NCBI GenBank assembly: GCA_937951615.1
Contig: CALFBH010000118.1
Coordinates: forward strand, 1-58,782
Direction of reading: 5' to 3'
Length of the DNA: 58,782 nt
From: an uncultured Saprospiraceae bacterium
Lineage (GTDB): Bacteria > Bacteroidota > Bacteroidia > Chitinophagales > Saprospiraceae
Positions 44,738 through 52,639 of this stretch are shown in pieces. Positions within the stretch are counted from its first letter, which is position 1, and each line of letters begins with the position of its first letter. The notes under the pieces are model-generated. The model did not search any database and had not been told where the DNA came from. It saw only the letters and a list, made by a program, of their open reading frames with translations. A program made the position numbers and the translations under genes.

Positions 44738-45229
44738 ATGAAAGTGACAAAAGAAAATTATTTTGATTTATTACCGAGTTTACGTTTAGCCTGTTCTGCA
44801 TTAAAGGGTAGTAGTCGGCGACAATTTTTAGGTCAGTTAGCTTTGGATATAGGTTATGGTGGTCATACTTTAGTTTCCAAAACATTTGGAGTAGGTCGGG
44901 ATACAATCCGTAAAGGAATAAGTGAAATAGAAAGCGGAATATCAATAGAAGATAAGTTTAGTAAACGTGGTCGCCACAAAACAGAGGTTGATTTTCCTGA
45001 ACTGGCAGAAAGCGTAAAACAAATAGTGGATGGTGCAAGTCAGACAGATCCTAAATTTACAAGTACTCGTTTATATACCCGTCTAAGTCCTCGTGAGGTG
45101 CTTAAAGAGCTAAAAAATCGTGGTTATGAGTTATCAGCACTCCCTTGTGAAAGTACGATAGGTAATTTAATGAAACGTCTGGGATATAAGCGCAGAAAAG
45201 TAGCGAAGACGAAGCCAAAAAAAAATTAA
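44738..45229 (+). CDS. ISAzo13-family transposase, N-terminal frame
   Basis: This 163-residue frame holds the DNA-binding part: SSRRQFLGQLALDIGYGGHT (about 27-46) and VGRDTIRKGISEIESG (about 54-69), the pattern seen at the start of ISAzo13 transposases, plus RGRHKTEVDFPEL and LGYKRRKVAKTKPKKN. It stops at TAA 45227-45229, just after a run of nine A (45217-45225). The catalytic part continues in the next frame, which needs a net +1 (or -2) shift. Transcriptional slippage on the A run could produce the fusion; otherwise the element is broken. Confidence 0.8.
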   Translation: MKVTKENYFDLLPSLRLACSALKGSSRRQFLGQLALDIGYGGHTLVSKTFGVGRDTIRKGISEIESGISIEDKFSKRGRHKTEVDFPELAESVKQIVDGASQTDPKFTSTRLYTRLSPREVLKELKNRGYELSALPCESTIGNLMKRLGYKRRKVAKTKPKKN

Positions 45230-45965
45230 AGAGACAGATTTAATTTTTAATCAACTTACGGTAGAACATGAGGCGGCAGCGGTAGATAAGGGTATACTTC
45301 GGATATCTTTTGATGCCAAAAACAAAGTAGCTATAGGCGATTTTTCAAGAGGTGGTAAAAACTGGACTAAGGTAGAGGCAGGTGACCATGATTTTGCCAG
45401 AAAACATCTTACTCCCTTTGGATTTTACCTGACGGATGAGAAAGAAGTAAAGATATATTTGGCAGAATCTAAGGTGACAGCGGATTGCATTGTTGATTTA
45501 CTCGACGATTTCTGGTCAGGTATAAAAGAGCGATTCAGACAGGTTCATACCATTTTACTGAATGCAGATAACGGTCCGGAATGTCATAGCCGACGTACAC
45601 AGTTCATGAAGCGAATTTGTGAATTTGCACTAAAACATAACATTAAGGTGAAGCTATGTTACTATCCTCCTTATCACAGCAAATACAACCCTGTCGAAAG
45701 AGTCTGGGGTGGTTTAGAGCAGCATTGGAATGCTGATATTATGGATACCAGAATGACTGTTTTTAGATTCGTTCAGTCTTTCACATGGGCAAAGAAAAAA
45801 GCTACTGTCTGCTTTTGGAACAAAACCTATGAGACGGGAAAAAAACTAACGGCTAAAAATATGAAAAAACTTGAAACGACCATTGACAGACTTGATGACA
45901 CTATTGGAAAGTGGTTTATTGATATTTGTCCAGAAAAGATACAAAACAAATTATTTTCTGGCTAA
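45222..45965 (+). CDS. ISAzo13-family transposase, C-terminal catalytic frame
   Basis: Read from the A9 run, this frame encodes about 247 residues with a complete DDE set: Asp in ISFDAKNKVAIGDF, Asp in ILLNADNGPECHSRR and Glu in YNPVERVWGGLEQHW. YYPPYHSKYNP is typical of the family and of the related IS630 group. There is no obvious ribosome-binding site or ATG near the beginning (the first Met is at 45459), so it depends on fusion with the upstream frame. All catalytic residues are present, so the only visible defect is the shift. Confidence 0.78.
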   Translation, partial: KIKETDLIFNQLTVEHEAAAVDKGILRISFDAKNKVAIGDFSRGGKNWTKVEAGDHDFARKHLTPFGFYLTDEKEVKIYLAESKVTADCIVDLLDDFWSGIKERFRQVHTILLNADNGPECHSRRTQFMKRICEFALKHNIKVKLCYYPPYHSKYNPVERVWGGLEQHWNADIMDTRMTVFRFVQSFTWAKKKATVCFWNKTYETGKKLTAKNMKKLETTIDRLDDTIGKWFIDICPEKIQNKLFSG

Positions 45966-46050
45966 TTATCTTTTACGACTTGCCTTAGTTCAAAAACTAA
46001 GAGATTAATGTATTGTAAACAATATTACTTCAATACAAAAACACGTAAAG

Positions 46051-46644
46051 ATGAGAACCATTTTATTGCTACTTCTTATGATGCTGGCAGTTCATGCCGA
46101 TGCACAATGTAAAAAAGGAAAAATCCCCCAGAGACCCTTGAGATATTCTAAGTCTGCAACAGTTATTAAACCGGATTACCTAACAAAACATAGAGAGATA
46201 ATTGGGAAAGTGGATATGGCTGTCTTTTACAATTTTGCGAAAGCGGAAGAAGCTACTTATATGTTTATCTACATTTTCAGAGCAGCAAGTAAAAAAATTT
46301 CAATTCAAAAAAATAACAAATTCATGCTTGTAGCTTCCAATGGCGAGAAACTCTCCCTTTATCCTTGTGATGATTATTCTGGAGGCAGAGTGATTAGAAC
46401 TTATCAGGTTGGAGCTTTTTATAATCTGACAAAGGAAGATTTAGATTTTTTTAGAACTCACGACATAGTTGAAATAAAATTTGACATCTATTCAGAGAAA
46501 AAGATTACGGGCATTTTCAGGATGGAGGATGGGGAATGGAAATCTAATGGAAATAACATTTACACCTTTTCAACGCCAATTCGCAACAACAAAAAGAGAA
46601 AACGACTACAAGAATCTGCTAATTGTATTTACGCTAAACTCTAA
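46051..46644 (+). CDS. Hypothetical exported protein
   Basis: This 197-residue protein begins with a signal peptide (MRTILLLLLMMLAVHADAQ). The mature part has SATVIKPDYLTKHREIIGKV, an alternating strand pattern (YMFIYIFRAASKKISIQ, DIVEIKFDIYSEKKITGIF) and a C-terminal Lys/Arg-rich tail. I do not recognise the family. It lies between the insertion sequence and another secreted protein gene 59 bases downstream, possibly in the same transcript. Confidence 0.65.
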   Translation: MRTILLLLLMMLAVHADAQCKKGKIPQRPLRYSKSATVIKPDYLTKHREIIGKVDMAVFYNFAKAEEATYMFIYIFRAASKKISIQKNNKFMLVASNGEKLSLYPCDDYSGGRVIRTYQVGAFYNLTKEDLDFFRTHDIVEIKFDIYSEKKITGIFRMEDGEWKSNGNNIYTFSTPIRNNKKRKRLQESANCIYAKL

Positions 46645-46703
46645 AGCTCCTGTAAACCTAAAAACAACATCTTCAAAACATTTTTTCACATAAAAAAATA
46701 ACG

Positions 46704-48161
46704 ATGAAACGAAAAACAAAATTTCAATTAATCGGCATTTTGCCAATCCGTTTTACAGCTACTGTATCGATACTTTTTTTCTTTCTTATTTTTAAATCTA
46801 CGACAATCTTTGCGCAGCCCGTTCCAGTAAACATTGGAGATAATATTACAGATACCCTACAGTTTATAGGGGATGTCAATAGCTATTCTTTATGTGTTGC
46901 CGCTGGTGTCCAATTGCGTATAAGAGCAAATTCAACAGATATTAACTCTCTCCGAGTTGAGGTTCGTGATTCAGAGGGGGATTTAGTCGCCTCAGATTGG
47001 TCTAGCGGTTTAGTCAGCATTTTACAACCAATGCCAACATCAGCAGAATATACAATACAGGTAGAGGCACAGTATGGGAATGACATGGGCGAATACTTTT
47101 TTTCACTCCAAAGAATTATAAATCCTGTTGCGGCTACTCCATTAGTCTGTAATAGTGCAAACATGGATTCATTAGAGCTTGTAACTGAAGCTAAATCCTT
47201 CAATTTTAGTGTGATTCCAGGAGCAACAATTAATATAAATCTTTCTTCGTCAGAAATTAATACTAAAAGAATGGAACTTTACAATTCATTGGGTAATCAA
47301 ATTGCTTCAGATTGGTCTAGTGGGGTAGTCCAAATTCAAACTACGCTAACAGAGCCTGGCTGTTATTCACTTTTTGTAATGTCTCAATATGGAAATGATG
47401 TGGGGAGTTTTTCATTAGCTCTAAATATTATAACCGGAGCGTGTACCTCTACGTGCACCATAAATGAAATTTGCGACAATCAGATTGATGATGACGGTGA
47501 CGGTTCGATTGATTGCTCCGATCCGGACTGTTGTAATTTCCCTGTACTTAATGCTGCGATTGATGGTAATTTAGAATTTTGTGAAGGAGAAAATTCAACT
47601 CTGACGGCAAGTGGTGGCATCGATTACAATTGGAGTACAGGTGAAAATACAGCTTCTATTTTCGTTTCTAATCCCGGTAGTTATACCGTTACTGTAACAA
47701 ATGACAATGCTTGTATGGATATAGAAACAGTAACTATAATTGTCAATAATTTACCAACTGTTGATTGGGTTTTAGCACAAAATACTTTTTGTATTGACGA
47801 GTCGAATATTCAATTAATAGGTGGCTTACCTACAGGAGGAACTTATAGTGGTGCAGGGGTGACAGGTGATGTTTTTGAACCGTCAGAAGTGGGAGTAGGA
47901 ACTCATGTTTTAACCTATACTTTTACAGATTCTAAAGGCTGTATGAATGATGTTTCACAGGAAATAAGTGTTGTAATTGAGAATGGAACCTGTACAAATA
48001 ACTGTACACCCCCTAATATTCCTTTTATATTCGCAGAAAGTGATGTCTATATCAAAGATGCCTGTTATGGTGTTATAATGACTTCGCCGAATGGTTCTTG
48101 TTTTAGAATAAAGGTAGCCGATAGTGGCACATTGATTACAGAATCGATTACCTGTCCATAA
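46704..48161 (+). CDS. Secreted protein with two PPC-like domains and a calcium-loop-like motif
   Basis: This 485-residue exported protein (hydrophobic N-terminus ending in FAQP) contains two tandem pre-peptidase C-terminal (PPC)-like domains (about 35-137 and 145-248). Both carry the near-identical line DLVASDWSSG/QIASDWSSG and end in QYGND(M/V)G. Next is a MopE-type Asp-rich cysteine loop (ICDNQIDDDGDGSIDCSDPD, about 256-275), which looks like a Ca2+-binding loop, then two PKD/Ig-like segments (CEGENSTLTASGGIDYNWST; IQLIGGLPTGGTYSGAGV) and a short Cys-containing end. There is no standard T9SS sorting domain with a Lys-rich terminus, so how it is secreted is unclear. Confidence 0.75.
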   Translation: MKRKTKFQLIGILPIRFTATVSILFFFLIFKSTTIFAQPVPVNIGDNITDTLQFIGDVNSYSLCVAAGVQLRIRANSTDINSLRVEVRDSEGDLVASDWSSGLVSILQPMPTSAEYTIQVEAQYGNDMGEYFFSLQRIINPVAATPLVCNSANMDSLELVTEAKSFNFSVIPGATININLSSSEINTKRMELYNSLGNQIASDWSSGVVQIQTTLTEPGCYSLFVMSQYGNDVGSFSLALNIITGACTSTCTINEICDNQIDDDGDGSIDCSDPDCCNFPVLNAAIDGNLEFCEGENSTLTASGGIDYNWSTGENTASIFVSNPGSYTVTVTNDNACMDIETVTIIVNNLPTVDWVLAQNTFCIDESNIQLIGGLPTGGTYSGAGVTGDVFEPSEVGVGTHVLTYTFTDSKGCMNDVSQEISVVIENGTCTNNCTPPNIPFIFAESDVYIKDACYGVIMTSPNGSCFRIKVADSGTLITESITCP

Positions 48162-48196
48162 TAGTAGAGAATAACTATTATTATTCCTAATAAAAT

Positions 48197-48240
48197 ACGA
48201 GCATATATGAAGGTTGTTAAGTAGATTCATATATGCTCGT
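48197..48240 (+). terminator. 15-bp perfect hairpin after the PPC protein gene
   Basis: ACGAGCATATATGAA (48197-48211) pairs exactly with TTCATATATGCTCGT (48226-48240) around a 14-base loop. There is no long T run after it, so termination is likely but not certain. Confidence 0.55.
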
Positions 48241-48249
48241 GTTATTCTT

Positions 48250-48345
48250 AGGTTCTATAAACTCAATCACTCAATTAACCCAATCAACTTAATAACTAAA
48301 TCCACTCAATCACCCAATTACTCCATCAACTTTCTTAACTTAGCT
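48250..48345 (+). repeat. TTAAGTTGATT-family words before the helicase gene
   Basis: ACTCAATCACTCAATTAACC, CAATCAACTTAATAAC and CACCCAATTACTCC are words of the same family as at 38111, 44240 and 50700, here as one arm only. Confidence 0.7.
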
Positions 48346-48349
48346 CCCC

Positions 48350-49654
48350 ATGTTAGACAAGCCACCCATAGAACTCAATGACGACTTCCGCTACGCGCTG
48401 GATTTGCTGGAAAAATACAACACCAGCATGTTCATCACGGGTAAAGCTGGAACAGGAAAATCTACGCTCTTACAACTCTTTCGCAATACGACCCATAAAA
48501 AGGTAGTGGTGCTCGCGCCTACGGGTATAGCAGCACTCAATGTACAAGGGCAGACCATTCATTCCTTCTTTGGCTTTCCGCCAAAACCGCTGACAAAAAA
48601 AGACATCAAGCCACGTCGATACAAGAATATGTACAAGAAACTCGACACCATTATCATTGATGAAGTTTCGATGGTACGGGCGGATATGATGGACAATATC
48701 GACTACTTCCTGCGCATCAATTGTGAAAACCCTGCCCCATTTGGCGGCAAGCAAATTGTATTTTTTGGCGATTTATTCCAACTGCCACCCGTTGTCAATA
48801 ATGAGGAAAAATTATACTTCAATACTTATTACGAAAGTCCCTATTTTTTCTCAGCTACCGTGTTCAATGAATTTCACTTAGAGCCATTTGAGTTGAGGAA
48901 AGTCTATCGACAGGAAGAACGTCATTTTATCAAACTGCTCGACCGAGTGCGCACCAACCGCATCGACTGGGACGACCTGAATACGCTGAATGAACGTTAT
49001 GTCGGCGATGACATTCCATTGGAAGACGCTTACATCACCCTTTCTACCCGCAATGCCATTGTCAATCAAATCAACAGCTCTCGACTGCGCCGACTGCCGA
49101 CTACCGAGGTAACTTACACTGGCTCAGTAGACGGAAACTTTAGCGAACGTACTTTTCCGACGGATATGATCCTAAAATTGCGAGAAGGTGCGCAGGTGAT
49201 GTTTGTGAAAAACGACCCGGAACGAAAGTTTGTAAATGGTACATTGGGTAAAGTTCATTCCTTGCAGGAAGATGTCATAAAGGTGGCTATACCAACACCA
49301 GATGGAGAAGAAAAAATCATAGAAGTCGAGCAGGCAGAATGGGAGATCCTAAAATACCAGATGAAAACCGGAGAAGACGGACGCGATAAGTTGGACACAG
49401 AACCTGTCGGCTCTTTCAAGCAATATCCACTGCGCCTGGCCTGGGCAGTGACGATTCATAAAAGCCAGGGCAAAACCTTTAGCAAAGTAGTAATCGACCT
49501 CGGTAGCGGAGCTTTTGCGCATGGGCAGACTTATGTGGCATTGAGTCGCTGTACTCATTTTAATGGCATATTGCTCAAGCAAAAAATACGCCCACAGGAT
49601 ATTATGCTCGATGAACGGATTGTACAGTATTATGAACGGATGGTGGCGAGATGA
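48350..49654 (+). CDS. PIF1-like AAA helicase
   Basis: This 434-residue SF1B helicase has Walker A GKAGTGKST (about 29-37), motif Ia VVLAPTGIAALN, Walker B-type TIIIDEVSMVRADMM (about 99-113), motif III VFFGDLFQLPP (about 137-147), and motifs V/VI AVTIHKSQGKTF (about 363-374) and TYVALSRC (about 394-401). PIF1/RecD-like helicases unwind forked or G-quadruplex DNA during replication and repair. It lacks an extra nuclease or N-terminal domain, so it is a compact form. A possible role in handling the many hairpin repeats of this genome is speculation. Confidence 0.92.
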   Translation: MLDKPPIELNDDFRYALDLLEKYNTSMFITGKAGTGKSTLLQLFRNTTHKKVVVLAPTGIAALNVQGQTIHSFFGFPPKPLTKKDIKPRRYKNMYKKLDTIIIDEVSMVRADMMDNIDYFLRINCENPAPFGGKQIVFFGDLFQLPPVVNNEEKLYFNTYYESPYFFSATVFNEFHLEPFELRKVYRQEERHFIKLLDRVRTNRIDWDDLNTLNERYVGDDIPLEDAYITLSTRNAIVNQINSSRLRRLPTTEVTYTGSVDGNFSERTFPTDMILKLREGAQVMFVKNDPERKFVNGTLGKVHSLQEDVIKVAIPTPDGEEKIIEVEQAEWEILKYQMKTGEDGRDKLDTEPVGSFKQYPLRLAWAVTIHKSQGKTFSKVVIDLGSGAFAHGQTYVALSRCTHFNGILLKQKIRPQDIMLDERIVQYYERMVAR

Positions 49655-49948
49655 TTGAGTTGCGGGTTGATTGAGTTGCGGGTTGTTGGGTTGCGAGTTG
49701 AGTTACTCCTTCGTTATTCGATATTCCGTTTTGGATTTATTAAGTTGATTGACTTATAAAAGTCCAGCGAGTTCGCGAAGCAGAACAAGTACGGTGTGCC
49801 TCACCCCAGCCCTCTCCTTTCTTCGATGGAGAGGGAGCAAAAACAAAAGGAGTCCAGCGAGTTCGCGAAGCAGAACAAGCGCAGCCGAAGTCCCTCTCCG
49901 CCGCAGGATGGAGAGGCTAGGTGAGGCAAATCAGCGATTGCCGCTCCT
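49655..49948 (+). repeat. Gap with GATTGAGTTGCGGGTTG words and a 30-bp direct repeat
   Basis: 49655-49700 repeats GATTGAGTTGCGGGTT. Two copies of AGTCCAGCGAGTTCGCGAAG plus CAGAACAAG occur at about 49761-49789 and 49852-49880. Between and after them CTCACCCCAGCCCTCTCC and GGAGAGGCTAGGTGAGGC form a long inverted pair. ORFs through this region are rejected. Confidence 0.75.
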
Positions 49949-49949
49949 A

Positions 49950-50696
49950 TTAAAGCGGTCTCTCCCCTCTCTCATAAGTATCAGAAAAACTCCGCCATTT
50001 CATTTTCAAAACACCTAACACAGCTTCCTTTACAATACCGCCCGACATCTTGGAAACGCCTTCTATCCGATCCGTAAAAGTAATTGGAACTTCTTTGATT
50101 TTATAGCCCAGAGAACGGGTGGCAAATTTCATTTCAATCTGAAAAGCATAACCGATAAAACGAATTTTATCGAAATCTAGTCTTTGCAAAATTTCTCTTT
50201 TATAACACACAAAACCAGCAGTAGGATCTTTGACCGGCATCCAGGTAATCATGCGGACATAAAGCGACGCGCCAAAAGAAATAAAGATGCGACTCATCGG
50301 CCAGTTTTCCAGTTTACCCCCTCGCACATAGCGCGATCCGACCGACATACCGATGCCTTCCTCATTGGCAGCAGCATAGAGGCGGAGTAAGTCCTTTGGA
50401 TTGTGAGAAAAATCCGCATCCATTTCAAAAACATACTGATATTTTCTGTCCAATGCCCATTTGAAACCATGGATATAGGCCGTGCCTAAGCCAAGTTTGC
50501 CGCTACGCTCTTCCAGAAAAAGCCGATTTTTGAATACGGGAAGGAGTTCTTTTACAATCTGTGCCGTGCCATCAGGTGAGCCATCGTCAATAATCAGCAC
50601 ATGCATATCTTTGTCCAATGAGAAAACTGCTCGAATGATATTTTCGACATTTTCCCTTTCCTTATAGGTTGGTATGATGACAAGGCTGTCTGACAT
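49950..50696 (-). CDS. Polyprenol monophosphomannose synthase
   Basis: This 248-residue family 2 glycosyltransferase has VIIPTYKERENVENIIRAV (about 5-23), the nucleotide-sugar loop LIIDDGSPDGTAQIV (about 34-48), FEMDADFSHNPKDL with the metal-binding Asp-x-Asp (about 90-103), and TAGFVCYKREIL (about 158-169). The length and motifs match bacterial DPM1-like enzymes that move mannose from GDP-mannose to undecaprenyl phosphate for protein or lipid mannosylation. The lone gene is flanked on both sides by repeat elements and is convergent with the helicase gene. Confidence 0.92.
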   Translation of the reverse strand: MSDSLVIIPTYKERENVENIIRAVFSLDKDMHVLIIDDGSPDGTAQIVKELLPVFKNRLFLEERSGKLGLGTAYIHGFKWALDRKYQYVFEMDADFSHNPKDLLRLYAAANEEGIGMSVGSRYVRGGKLENWPMSRIFISFGASLYVRMITWMPVKDPTAGFVCYKREILQRLDFDKIRFIGYAFQIEMKFATRSLGYKIKEVPITFTDRIEGVSKMSGGIVKEAVLGVLKMKWRSFSDTYERGERPL

Positions 50697-50874
50697 TGTA
50701 TTTGGTAATTGTGTTAATTGAGTAATTGAGTGGACTGAGTAATTAGATGAAAGATATTTTGCAAAGCAAAATACTTATGGAGTAACTTAATTACCTAATC
50801 AACTCAATATACTCAAACAATGAAGGCACAAAGATATAGAACTGATTTTAATACTAAACAGTTGCAGGCGTTAT
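50697..50874 (-). repeat. TTAAGTTGATT-family inverted repeat, copy near mpl
   Basis: Arms GTGTTAATTGAGTAATTGAG and CCTAATCAACTCAATATAC surround the hairpin ATATTTTGCAAAGCAAAATA (about 50754-50773). The remaining bases to 50874 carry no supported gene. Confidence 0.75.
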
Positions 50875-52236
50875 TTATTTCTTATTATTTAACAAGTTTT
50901 CTGCCAGTTTTTTCACTTCCAATCCACCAAACTTTCCCGAACTCATCATCAATAGATTCCGATCGGTCCAGGACATCGTTTCCAAAAAGCTTTGTAAATC
51001 TTCTTTTTGTGTAAACACTTTCATGTTAGGATGTCCGAAAGATTCAACGATATCCTGCTTAGAAAGTTCAGGTAATCGTTTCATTTTGAGCGTGTGCTCA
51101 CTAAAAAAAACACAGGCTACATCCGCCATATCCATCGCTCCTTTGTATTCAGTCAGGAATTTTTTGTTCAAACTGCTAAAGGTGTGCAATTCCAGACAGC
51201 CAACCAATTGCCGGTCGGGATACTGTTCTTTCAAAGCGCGAATCGTTGCCTGCGCTTTGGAAGGCGCGTGCGCAAAATCGAGATAAGCAATGCCAGTATC
51301 CGTTTTATGAAGACACTGAAGTCGGCGAGCGGCCCCGCCAAAATTGCTGATGGCTTCATAAAATGTTTTGTCATCAATATCCAGTTCATTGCACACCAGC
51401 CGGGCAGATTCTAAGTTTTGCAGGTTGTGTTTACCGAATATTTGTAATGGAAATTCCGACTTGCCATGTTTCAAAATCGTTTGTCCATCTACGACCTTAT
51501 AATTTGGTGTCCCGTAGGCTTGTGTGCGGATATGTGGGTTGGCATTGGCTATTTTTTGCAGGTGTTTGTCTTCTTCAAACCAAAATAAAACACCTTCCCG
51601 TTCGATATCTTTGATATAAATCTCAAACTGCTCTACATAATTTTCAAAAGTTGGAAATACATTGATATGATCCCAGGCTATTCCCGTAATGATGCTGATA
51701 TGTGGCTTGTAAAAATGAATCTTCGGGCGACGATCAATAGGAGAAGCAAGATATTCATCGCCTTCCAATATAATGACCGGCGCATCCGACAGGCGCACCA
51801 TCGTCTCAAACCCTTCCAACTGTGCGCCTACTAAATAGTCCACATCCCGATTCAATTGCCCGAGGACATGAAGAATCATCGCTGTCGTCGTAGTTTTTCC
51901 ATGACTTCCTGCAATGACAACTCGCTTCTTGTCTTTGGATTGTTCGTATACATATTCGGGGTAAGAATAGACTTGTACGCCCAGTTCACGGGCTTTTTGC
52001 AATTCAGGGTTATCGGGACGAGCATGCATCCCTACAATCACCGCATCAAGTTCTGATGTAATGTGTTCTGGATGCCAGCCTTCAGTACTTGGCAATAGCC
52101 CATATTTTTCCAGCCGACTGCGTGCAGGGTCATAAATTTCGTCATCTGATCCACTAACGGTAAAGCCTTTGTGGTGTAAGGCCAGCGCAATATTGTGCAT
52201 GGCACTTCCGCCAATCGCTATAAGGTGTATTCTCAT
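50875..52236 (-). CDS. mpl: UDP-N-acetylmuramate:L-alanyl-gamma-D-glutamyl-meso-diaminopimelate ligase
   Basis: This 453-residue Mur ligase recycles murein tripeptide by joining it to UDP-MurNAc. It shows the N-terminal HLIAIGGSAMHNIALALHH (about 4-22), the ATP loop AGSHGKTTTT (about 109-118), HINVFPTFENYVEQF (about 193-207) and DFAHAPSKAQATIRALKE (about 310-327). The Mpl-specific start IHLIAIGGSAM separates it from MurC (HFVGIGGIGMS). The gene stands alone, and its upstream region has TACCTTTA in the position of a -7 box. Confidence 0.92.
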   Translation of the reverse strand: MRIHLIAIGGSAMHNIALALHHKGFTVSGSDDEIYDPARSRLEKYGLLPSTEGWHPEHITSELDAVIVGMHARPDNPELQKARELGVQVYSYPEYVYEQSKDKKRVVIAGSHGKTTTTAMILHVLGQLNRDVDYLVGAQLEGFETMVRLSDAPVIILEGDEYLASPIDRRPKIHFYKPHISIITGIAWDHINVFPTFENYVEQFEIYIKDIEREGVLFWFEEDKHLQKIANANPHIRTQAYGTPNYKVVDGQTILKHGKSEFPLQIFGKHNLQNLESARLVCNELDIDDKTFYEAISNFGGAARRLQCLHKTDTGIAYLDFAHAPSKAQATIRALKEQYPDRQLVGCLELHTFSSLNKKFLTEYKGAMDMADVACVFFSEHTLKMKRLPELSKQDIVESFGHPNMKVFTQKEDLQSFLETMSWTDRNLLMMSSGKFGGLEVKKLAENLLNNKK

Positions 52237-52336
52237 CTTAAATTAATTGTGCCGTAAAGGTAAAAATAACACCCGCTTTTTTTGAATGAAAGTTTATAAT
52301 CCGCTCAAATTCAAAAATTAAAACATCTGATTATGT

Positions 52337-52474
52337 ATGAAAAAAACTTTACTTTTCTTTGTATTATTCAATAATTTCCTCACTTTTGACCCACCTACTC
52401 TTGCGCTTAATCAAAGCAAACTATTCCCATTGAGCATTTTAACAGAACTGAACGTATTTTATGCTTTTATTTAG
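52337..52474 (+). CDS. Possible small peptide with signal sequence
   Basis: A 45-codon frame starts MKKTLLFFVLFNNFLTF and ends with YAFI and TAG. The beginning looks like a signal peptide, but the rest has no recognisable feature. It may be chance, or the stub of a lost secreted protein, in the otherwise empty gap 52237-52639. Confidence 0.2.
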   Translation: MKKTLLFFVLFNNFLTFDPPTLALNQSKLFPLSILTELNVFYAFI

Positions 52475-52511
52475 CTTTAAATGAATTTACTTTTTTCAAA
52501 TAGAGAAATGT

Positions 52512-52519
52512 TATCTTTG
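52512..52519 (+). promoter_or_regulatory. Bacteroidota -7 box (TATCTTTG) for the DUF1800/DUF1501 pair
   Basis: TATCTTTG matches TAnnTTTG. A T-rich stretch lies where the -33 element should be. It is 120 bases before the DUF1800 start. The rest of the gap 52237-52639 is AT-rich and holds no clear repeat. Confidence 0.5.
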
Positions 52520-52639
52520 TGTAAGATTTTCTGCGTATTTTTATATGTATAAAAATTTATGCGCTTTATATTTTAGCAGAAAGTACAATATAATTATTTA
52601 TCAAATACCCGGATATATTGCCGGAACTAATCTTAACCA

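Larger units (their letters stand above)
44708..45968 (+). mobile_element. Insertion sequence, ISAzo13 family
   Basis: The element contains a DDE transposase in two overlapping frames. Candidate imperfect ends are TAACTGGTCAGGATTTATT (from 44708) and, on the reverse strand from 45968, TAATTAGCCAGAAAATAATT; they agree at about two thirds of positions. The exact borders and the target duplication are uncertain. Confidence 0.7.

Noticed and set aside
49749-50018. 89-codon ORF after the helicase gene
   Set aside because: Translated from a direct repeat (SPASSRSRTS appears twice) and overlaps the mannose synthase gene on the other strand.
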